From Ashinkailepas kermadecensis (lineage: Eukaryota > Arthropoda > Thecostraca > Neolepadidae), in the NCBI GenBank assembly GCA_034440615.1, contig JAOTOM010004873.1, positions 40,001 to 104,000 on the forward strand: a stretch of DNA of 64,000 nt, written 5' to 3'. This document shows positions 56,430 to 64,000 of the stretch, piece after piece. The position numbers and the translations under genes were made by a program. The first letter of the stretch is position 1, and every line of letters starts with the position of its first letter. The notes under the pieces are model-generated. The model did no database searches. It saw nothing but the letters and a program-made list of their open reading frames with translations, and had not been told where the DNA came from.

Positions 56430-57891
56430 TGTTATGTCTCTTATTGGTGGGAGCTCAAAATGATTCTAACTCATAAACGGTTGGAACGGCCCAAACGCTG
56501 CAGCTTCCGGGGTTAGGCTGTTTATTCGTGGGCGGCCGAATCCACATTATCTTGGGCTGCCACATTCGGCGGGAATATGGCAGCGAGTCAGAAAGTCTCC
56601 ATGGCCACACAACACCTCCCCCAAGACGCACAATCACCGGATTCATCTGCGTCTGACAAGTCGTCAAACATCGCCAAAAGCGCAATATAGCACAGGTACG
56701 ATGACACTGATACCGACTGTGACGGGCACCACTAGGACTGGCTACACATTGTAGTACGTAGCCCCGCCCCAGGTCACTACCAGGTCACCCAGGCGACTCG
56801 GCCTTCGGCGACGACGAGTCCCGGATCCTGGCACTCGGTCATCACTGGTCACATCACCGTCGATCTTGTCCAAGCCGCCATCCGCTGCCTGGTGTCGACA
56901 TGCGGCGGCCTTCGTGAGGAGCGCCGTGCCGCTGCAGACCGACCTGGACAGCCTCGGCGGGCTGCTGCTCGCCGCTACCGCCGTCGTGACGCTGCGGCCC
57001 GATCGGGACGGTCACCAGAGGGCGGAGGGGTCGGAGGTACTGGCGGTTCCGCCAGTATGTCCGACTGCTGGGCATACGGATGATATAGTCGCGCCGTCTC
57101 CCGACCGCCGTCTCCTCCCGTCATGTCCTCGGCTTTCTTGTCGCAGATGTCGGCTGCCTTCTGCCAGACTCTGGCGAATGTACGGTGGTGCGCCGGCACC
57201 GCTGACCGTAGCGGATGGCCATATACCACATGTGCTGGCGAGCGGCCGTCCGCTCGTGGCGTGTTGCGCAACTCGAGCAGATCGTGTGCAAACGCGTCTG
57301 TGTTGAGGTCACCGCCCACCATTGTCTTCATGACGAGCATCTTCGCCGCCTTCACCGCGGCTTCCGCGTGTCCATTGGACTGGGGAAAGTGCGACGTGGA
57401 AATATGATGCTCTACACCCCACCTTTAGAGAAAATCCCGAGTGCGCCGAGCTGCGAACTGAGGACCACCGTCCGTGCGCAGAATGCAGGGTACGCCCGTG
57501 CTAGTGAGCAGACCTCGCAGCTGTGACACGAGGTCTCGGGCGGTCGCTTCCCCAGTGACGTGGACACGAACGACCAGCCAGATAGTCTGTCGACGTACAC
57601 GAGGTAAGTACGTCCAGCCCAAGAAAAATAGTCGGCGGATACCGCCTCGAATACTCGGGTGGGCGTCTTCTCAGATATCAGCGGCTCCTTTTCCTGGCTC
57701 GGGAGATGCGTCTGACACAGGCACCGATGACTCAAAATGATTATAACTCATAGACGGTTGGGACGGTCCAAACGCTGCGGCTTCCGGGGTTAGACTGCTT
57801 ATTCGTGGGCGGCCGAACCCACATTATATTGGGCTGCCATATTCGGCGGGAATATGGCAGCGAGTCAGAAAGTATTCATAACCACACAACA
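56430..57891 (-). mobile_element. internally deleted gypsy-type LTR retrotransposon with 5-bp target duplication
   Basis: Two direct repeats flank integrase sequence: 56430-56614 (TG...CA, 185 bp) and 57731-57891 (the same sequence lacking the last 24 bp). The element is bounded by GTGCC at 56425-56429 and 57892-57896, a 5-bp target duplication. On the minus strand a purine tract (GGGGGAGG) immediately precedes the left LTR, as a polypurine tract should. The integrase pieces include FEAVSADYFSWAGRTYLVYV, RTDGGPQFAARRTRDFL and ELRNTPRADGRSPAHVVYG. The 5' LTR end, primer site, gag, protease, RT and RNase H are all missing, apparently in one deletion. The insertion interrupts the non-LTR element at 57897-60295. 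Confidence 0.82.
56975..57735 (-). pseudogene. gypsy-type integrase remnant
   Basis: Read on the minus strand in more than one frame. It begins with a Cys-containing end of the zinc-binding region, then the core with VSADYF (first Asp) and RTDGGPQF (second Asp). The LLELRNTPRADGRSPAHVVY block follows, then a Pro/Arg-rich tail. Frame changes near 57420 and 57360 break it. It lies wholly inside the deleted LTR element. Confidence 0.82.
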
Positions 57892-57896
57892 GTGCC

Positions 57897-60295
57897 AACA
57901 GTGCTCCTGCTAGTTTTGTAGCATACAGATATTCAAGTAGCAATTGAAGGAGTTCTGGGTGTTTGTCACCGAGAAGCGATGGAAGCGATAGGGTGATACC
58001 CTCTCTTTGGCAAAATGCCTTGAATGGTTGTCTTTGAGAGTTAAAGCTACTGCAGTCTAGTAGGATGTGACCTATGCTTAACATGGTGTTGCAGGTGTCG
58101 CAGTGAGGTGTTGTGTATTGGTCACCCTCTAATTGAGGCTGTGTTAGTTTTGTGCAACCAGTTCTAAGTCTAGTGAGGATGACATATTTTTGGAGGTGAG
58201 ATTGATTTGATGTGTTCCATGTGCCATATCGTTGGTTTGATTGCGTGGGTGTGATTGGATTTGTGTTGTGTTGAGTTGTGTTGTGTCCATGTGTTCTGTT
58301 GATGTTGGCGAATGTGGCGTTGTAGGAGTGCTTTGCAATCGTCTACCGAATATTCCACGCTAAGGTAAGTGTTCAATGCTAAGGTTTGCTTTGCGAGCCG
58401 GTCAGCTTCCTCGTTACCTGGGATGTTGGCGTGGCCCGGAAACCAGAGGAAGAAAAAGTTCAGGCTTACGTTATGGGCCACGATTTGTTGGATTCTATCA
58501 ATGACGTGATGTGGACAGTCGTGGGTGTTGCTAATTGATTGGAGGACGGATTTGGAATCTGAACAAATTACTACGTTTCTAGCTTTACGCCTCATGAGAA
58601 TAGAGATAGCGGCCAGAATGGCCATTACTTCAGCGGAGCAGATGGAGAAGTTATCCGGTAGACGCTTGGAAAGTCTGAGACCTGGTACAGTGATGCCGAT
58701 GTCTACCTTTGCCTCGTGTTTTGACCCATCCGTGAATAGGAGTGATTTGTGATTGTTGTCATCGGCGAACTTGTGGAAGATGCCAATAATTTCCGTCGAT
58801 GTGATAGTGGATTTCTCTCCGAGAGCAAGTACTCGACCTTTGGTTGATTGAAAGTTCAGAATGGCCTAGTGGGCGGTTGAGCTGCAGTGGATGGCATTGC
58901 GAGGTTAAGATCTGAGAGAGCCGTGGCAATTTGAATGCTATATGGTCGAAGTTTGCGCCCAAATCGGCTCCTGTCGTATCTGTCAAGCGTAAAGCAGCGC
59001 TGTGCCGGATGATTTTTAATGGATTTGATTTTGATGTGGTAGCGGCACAGCTGTTGTGTTCTCCTGAAATGGAGTGTTTGAGTCCACTAGAAGATTGGCT
59101 ATCGGTGTGGTGTTGAGGGCACCTGTGGCTGCTCTGATGCAGCTGTCTTGGATGATTTCTAACTTTCGGCTCTGACTTTCTGAAATGGTGGCAAAAATGA
59201 AGATGTTGTATTCTAGGATGGGTCGTATGATTGATGTGTACAGTGTTTTCCTGTCTCCGCCCCAGTCTGTGCCTGCAAATGCACGGAGTATGTTGACGCG
59301 CTTCGCGCATCGCTTCGAGATGGAGGTGGTGTGGGTATTGAAACTGAGTTTTTCGTATAAATGCACTCATAAGACTTGAAGTTTTTCACCTGTTCGATGG
59401 CTTCGCTATCGATTTTAAATAGAGTTTTTGGTGTGGGGCGGAGACGACTATACGTGACAGTGGCCGTTTTTTTTTCTGCGGACAGGGTGAAGCCCCATGT
59501 TTTGCACCACTTTGCAATGTGGTCTATTCTTGCTTGAATGCTTTTTCAGCTTTAAGGAAGCTTTGTGATGTTGTCCAAATGGCTATGTCGTCCGCGAAAA
59601 GTGAGTATTGAAGTGAAGTGTCCGTGTGTTCAGCAAGTATGTCGTTGATCATGATGATGAAGAGGCTCGGTGAGAGCACGCTCCCCTGCGCCAGGCCCTG
59701 CTCCTGAGTTGTGGTGTTTGATGTGACACTGCCGCATCGGACCGTAAGGGTCCTGTCTCTGAGGAAGTTGAAAATGCAGTGTGCCATGTGTCCGCGTAAG
59801 CCTATCTTGTGGAGTTTGTGTGTCAGTGCGGACTTGTGTACTCGATCGAATGCGGCAGTGATGTCTAAGTAGGCAGCTATTGTTGTGCGTTTGATGCGTA
59901 GACCACTTTTGATGTCATGCACTAATCTAATGAGATTGTCTTTAGTTGATTTTTTTTGACGCTAGAAGCCGCACTGAAATTCGTCGAGCAGGTCGATGTG
60001 TTCCAGAAATTGCCTCACTCGTGTGTTGACCATGCGCTCGATCAACTTGCTAACACAGCTAGTAAGTGCAATAGGTCTATATTCTCTTGGAGTGGAGTGA
60101 TCTTTGTGCGGCTTTGGCAATATAATGACTACGCTCTTCCACCAGGATGCGGGAAGGGTGTCGCTTTGGTACAGTTCATTTATGGCCGCTAGTAGGTACG
60201 TTAGGGAATTTTTGCTAAGACGTTTAAAAAACTGGTAATGGATGTTGTCCGGCCCAACCGACGGCTGGTCATTCCTTGACAACGACAGCTGTCTG
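57897..60295 (-). pseudogene. I-type non-LTR retrotransposon: RT plus RNase H
   Basis: In minus-strand order: RT with SVGPDNIHYQFFKRL, SWWKSVVIILPKPHKD, YRPIALTSCVSKLIERM, AYLDITAAFDRVHKSALTH, GLAQGSVLSPSLFIIM and the FADD box (SLFADDIAIW). The thumb/connector follows (59366-59016), then a complete RNase H with all four acidic positions visible: FTDGSKHEAKVDIG, CSAEVMAILAAI, VVICSDSKSVLQSI and GNEEADRLAKQ. The end is a Cys/His tail (HCDTCNTMLSIGHILLDC) near 58090. A stop follows FQCGF and frames change in the connector, so it is inactive. The 5' part is missing. The LTR element cuts it at GTGCC (57892-57896), and its last codons probably continue left of 56429. RNase H places it in the I-like group. 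Confidence 0.87.
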
Positions 60296-60344
60296 GGGGA
60301 GGGATAAAGAAAGCGCAGCATGTGTGGCGCGCAAATTTCTTGCC

Positions 60345-60560
60345 GCCGCACCGACCGCGAGTCTTCAGCGGAGTGTGTTCCCCGCGCCCTGCGACGCTGC
60401 CGGAGCTGTCGGCCACGCTGAGGCGGATGGGATCGTCACGCTCGTGCGGTGCTGACAGCATTACAATCGCCATGCTCGAGGTACTTTTGCTGTTGTTGGA
60501 CCACACCTTTTGCATGCCATTAATAGTAGCATTGTGAACCGTGACCTCCCGTCATCATGA
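60345..60560 (+). pseudogene. short RT fragment related to the 45400-48090 element
   Basis: Encodes RVFSGVCSPRPATLPELSAT, LRRMGSSRSCGADSITIAML and a decayed LPSS, aligning with RVCSGAFTSYPVTMPELSKA and ASGADGITIHML of the other element. It is a piece of about 210 bp abutting the opposite-strand I-type element. Confidence 0.75.
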
Positions 60561-60599
60561 GTCGAGCATTACCTGTGGGCGTAAAACGAGCGACACTGA

Positions 60600-61020
60600 C
60601 CCTGGGAGGTGATTTTTTGGGAGCCGTGGCGGGAATATTGGTGGCCCCAGGGCGATTCTTTGTGGCTCCGGTGCGATTCTTTGCAGGCACGGGTACAAGG
60701 GTGGGGGCATTAGGCGCATGTGCCCTCCCCCCACCCCATGGAAAGGTGGCTCCCCTCCGGCCAGAAAATGGCGCCCATCTGGGAGGGTCCGAGTGCACCC
60801 CACTCCCGAATTTTTCAGCCAGATACGCGCCTCTGAGAGAAGGCTCCCCCTTTGAAGGAAAGGCGCTCCTCCGGGGAGACCCGACTGCACCACCTCCCTC
60901 AAATATTTTAGCCAGAGTCGCCAGCCACTCCATGAGGAAAATGCGCCCCGTGCGGGAAGACTCGAGTGTACCCCCTCTATTTTTTTTCAACCGTAGCCGC
61001 CCCCTGAAAGGCTAAGTGGT
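60600..61020 (+). repeat. family A-like repeat, with decayed GC-rich continuation
   Basis: From 60600 to 60720 units such as GTGGCCCCAGGGCGATTCTT and TGTGGCTCCGGTGCGATTCT match the GCGATTTTT/GGCCCC alternation of family A. From 60720 to 61020 a looser repeat of CTCCCCTCCGGCCAGAAAATG-like words (GGCGC, CCTCCG, GACTC) follows. Confidence 0.5.
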
Positions 61021-61335
61021 GCCCTTCTGGACATGTGCCCCCATAATAATTCCTCGATCCGTCCGTTCCTTGGGGATAAGATGGACTGACATGCAGCTAT
61101 TGTATGTTTACTGATACATTTCTACTTTGATAGATTATTTACCATCAACATTACACGATGACCTTTCCTCGGGAAGCAGAAACTAATCAAAAATGACTGT
61201 ACACCTGGCCTATATTCGCGTGTAACCCTACATCCAACCAAAAAGGAGAATTCAATGAATCGTACCGATCCTCACCAACATGTTTTTGTCCATCATAACA
61301 TGCCTTGAAATATATCCAAAATATGTCACAAAAAT
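61021..61335. other. no recognised feature
   Basis: AT-rich sequence without recognisable content. Confidence 0.3.
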
Positions 61336-61745
61336 CGAACTGGGGCACCACAAATTCTTGTTGAGGGCCCAAAATATTCCGTCCGGGGCTCTAAATAAAC
61401 ATAGCGGTGCCCTCAAAGTCACCGGAAGCCCGACAAAGTCCCGGGATCCTCCAAAACGCAGCGAGTCCAGGATAATAGTTAATAGCTCTATGCGCTGGAT
61501 AGAGCTACTGCTGATGTGCTGGAGCCTTATAAAAGCGTAATGGGAGGCCAAAAACACATCGGGGCTTAAAACGCGCCGGGGCCTTCAAACCACACCGTGG
61601 CCGCAGACGGCATGAGAACCCAAAAAACAGACCGGGGCTCGCAAAAAGTGACATCGTCAAGAAAAGTGCGCCGGGACAGTAAATAAACACACCGGGCCTC
61701 AGAAAACGCGCCGGTCCCTTGGTCACCGGTCGTGTCTCTCTGTTC
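61336..61745 (-). repeat. family A repeat, reverse orientation
   Basis: On the + strand units look like AAAACACATCGGGGCTTAAA and ACGCGCCGGGGCCTTCAAA; reverse-complemented they give the T-rich/GGCCCC alternation of the 1-1620 array. Confidence 0.55.
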
Positions 61746-63309
61746 CTTATCTCTAGCCCGAAACCCAGGTCAAATATAATTTCCACATGCCATTAGCCAT
61801 TATTGATGTCCAAATCTTCCCCGAAACCCAGTGTACTGCTGATTTGACCTGGACAACCAAGGATGTTTCCCAGGTGTGTTTAGCGGTGAGGTGTGGGTTA
61901 TCAGCGACAGCGACAGATAGACAGCTTCAGGAAGGGAAGGATATGGGCAAAGAGAATTTGTGCCTCACATCGCGTTTCGACGTGAGAGCTCCATATACTT
62001 TTATGTATGCAGGGTGGTCTTCAAACATGTGCTTATCATGGTACACATTTGTCGAAATAAAATAAATATGTTACTAAAATAGGAACGTGAACGTAGATTC
62101 AGTATACGTACAAATATTTCATACACATACGTCCGTTTATGCATAACGCTGTTGAATACAATGGTAAAGATCTGGTCGGAGTTATGTTGAGACGATGGCT
62201 AAGCACCATTTCGAAAACAGGTCATAAATTACGGTCACTAGAGTTTTCGGTGTCAGAACTATATCGATAAGAATCTATTAGAATCTACGGTTTCAGTTCA
62301 GTCTGAGAGTCTGGTCTTCACATGCGGATACCGTATTTCGCCGTGTTGTAGTACTGTCTGCCCTTGAAGCAGTAGAAGTGTTGCACGAGCTACCGAACAA
62401 TGAAGATGAACACAGTTATCTAGATCAGAGGCGAGTGGAGACGTGCCGAATGGACGGCGGACGGTCCAGATCTACCGGCGAGCGGTCCACCGTTGATGTT
62501 GTTATTGGGGGTTTATGGGTGCATCAATTGCATACGTTATACAGCGCTCATCGGCGGTCCACCGTTGCCGGCGCACATAACAATAGATGCTTAGTAGATA
62601 CTTAATACATGGATGCAACACATAATTCATGAAAAACAAAACTGCATTAATCATCGGGGTACGTTGGTGCATCCACTATTTTACTCCAACCCACCCTTAA
62701 GAAACGTGCCCCAAGCCGTCGCGGCCTGCTTAGAACGACATCGCAGAGATGGCAAGCTTGTTTGCGGTTATCACTATGGTAACAATCTTTCCCCTAGCTG
62801 TCGTGTCATGTTTAAAGCGACCTAGCGGACATGAGTAAGCTTGTCTGCGTTTATCATAATGCTGCATCAAAGCCGAAACAACGCTGACGAGAGGAAAAAT
62901 CTGGACTTCAACATCAATTTCAAACCTAAAATTAAAAGTTACAGCGTGAAAATAGATCGGAGCTTGCGACTTTACCGCATACCACTAAACCAGCTTTAAT
63001 ATCTTAATTAACTTCAATAGGCCATACATGAAATATTCATCCCAGGACAGTTCGGAATGGTGGCCCGGCCCGGTGATCACTCACCTAACAAAAAAAGCAG
63101 AGCTACTTCGCATAGCATCTTTCTCTCGCATGGTGAGTATATCTTACTCTTCTTTAAAGGACATCTGTTGTCGAATGGCTATTCCGTCAACTTCGCATTA
63201 TATGATATATCCCCTAATGTTAATCAAACATTTTCCAGTGATCAAATATCTATGTCCTTCGATTTCGACAATTATTTTTTTCAAGGGGGACCTTTTTAAA
63301 TAAAATAAT
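61746..63309. other. no recognised feature
   Basis: AT-rich, mostly unique. GCGGTCCACCGTTG occurs twice (about 62482 and 62553). Short frames resemble nothing known. Confidence 0.3.
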
Positions 63310-63745
63310 TAGTGTGGTTGTGGTTTTCAAGGTCTGCGACGCGGCTTTTTTGAGTCCAAGTGTGATCCTTTGGCTCCGACGTCATTTGCTTGGATCCCTA
63401 GCGCGAGTTTTAGCGGCCTCGGCACTTTTTGGAGGTCCAAGTTTTGGGGTCTTTTGGCGTCATTGTTGGGGCCCCAGGATGACTATCCATGTCCGGATTA
63501 TTTTTCGTTGCCCAGGCATTTGTTTTGGTCCCAATGAGACTCTTGGGGCCCGGTACGACCTGTCGTGTCCCTAGCGTGATTTTAAGGGTCCGGGCATGAC
63601 TATTTATAAGGCTCAGCGTGCTTTTCAGGGGCTTCGGCTCTTTTGGGGCCCATATCGTGATTTTCAAATACCCGGCACGATTTTTTGGGGGACCCCAGTG
63701 TGATTTTCGGATGCACAGACGCGAACTTTTGAGGCACCGAACGTA
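63310..63745 (+). repeat. family A repeat, copy resembling 3151-3560
   Basis: Shares long ordered blocks with the copy at the other end of the window (CGTCATTTGCTTGGATCC, GAGTTTTAGCGGCCTCGGCA, TTTTGGTCCCAATGAGACT), with scattered indels. It begins after a T-rich stretch at 63290. Confidence 0.65.
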
Positions 63746-64000
63746 ATATTACGGCATGGAAGGGGCGACTTTCCCCGCTGCCCCCCCAACGGTTCCGATA
63801 TACTTGATTACAAGAGGCATCCCGGTATTCCCTCGGCGTGCTTACATCCTCAATGAATGGTAGTGCTGGACTTCGGGCGTGGGCGGATGGAAATTGGTTG
63901 GATGCAAAGAGGATGCAAATGGATGACCGTTTTTCTACTCATATATACTTTTTTAATTCTTTGCAATATTTGCTGGACTTAAATTGTGCAACCCAGAGCA
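63746..64000. other. no recognised feature
   Basis: Unique sequence to the window end. Confidence 0.3.

Overview
The window is animal genomic DNA, most likely from an arthropod. It holds one intron-rich gene with GT-AG junctions, no operons, many decayed non-LTR retrotransposons, a mariner-type fragment, SINE-like repeats and a very high minisatellite load. The GC-rich third codon positions of the gene and the density of short tandem arrays would suit a crustacean such as a barnacle, but that is an inference and no species can be named.

Only one host gene is recognised: a cytosolic-type 10-formyltetrahydrofolate dehydrogenase (ALDH1L1 family) on the + strand, about 9.1-42.56 kb. Seventeen coding exons were traced by protein similarity and junction phase. 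Together they total 2712 nt (903 codons plus stop), close to the 902 residues of vertebrate ALDH1L1. All three domains are present: the formyltransferase (exons 1-5), the acyl-carrier-like linker (exons 6-7) and the aldehyde dehydrogenase (exons 8-17), with the expected catalytic residues. The initiator Met is uncertain and no promoter was found.

Layout: 0-5.1 kb is a degenerate 22-30 bp-period repeat interrupted by a non-LTR retrotransposon. 5.1-9.1 kb is AT-rich sequence with direct and inverted repeats, then a degenerate minisatellite. 9.1-42.6 kb is ALDH1L1, whose introns carry about fifteen tandem arrays, a CR1-like retrotransposon, a tRNA-derived SINE-like unit, a mariner-type fragment and most of eight copies of a small hairpin-tailed dispersed repeat. 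42.6-45.3 kb is largely featureless, ending in two minisatellites. 45.4-64 kb is a transposon graveyard: several non-LTR elements, an internally deleted LTR element nested in an RNase H-bearing non-LTR element, a candidate TTAA-flanked non-autonomous DNA transposon, and more arrays of the window-end repeat family.

The most unusual observation is that many ALDH1L1 introns carry minisatellites whose repeat unit includes the splice junction and the adjacent exon edge. Examples are six tandem copies of the exon 1 end with its donor, seven decoy acceptors before exon 5, four acceptors at exon 6, and exon 8-donor copies. Several unit lengths are multiples of three and the reading frame stays open through the array, so alternative use of the duplicated sites could lengthen the protein in frame. 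The sequence shows the duplications; whether they are used in splicing is not known.
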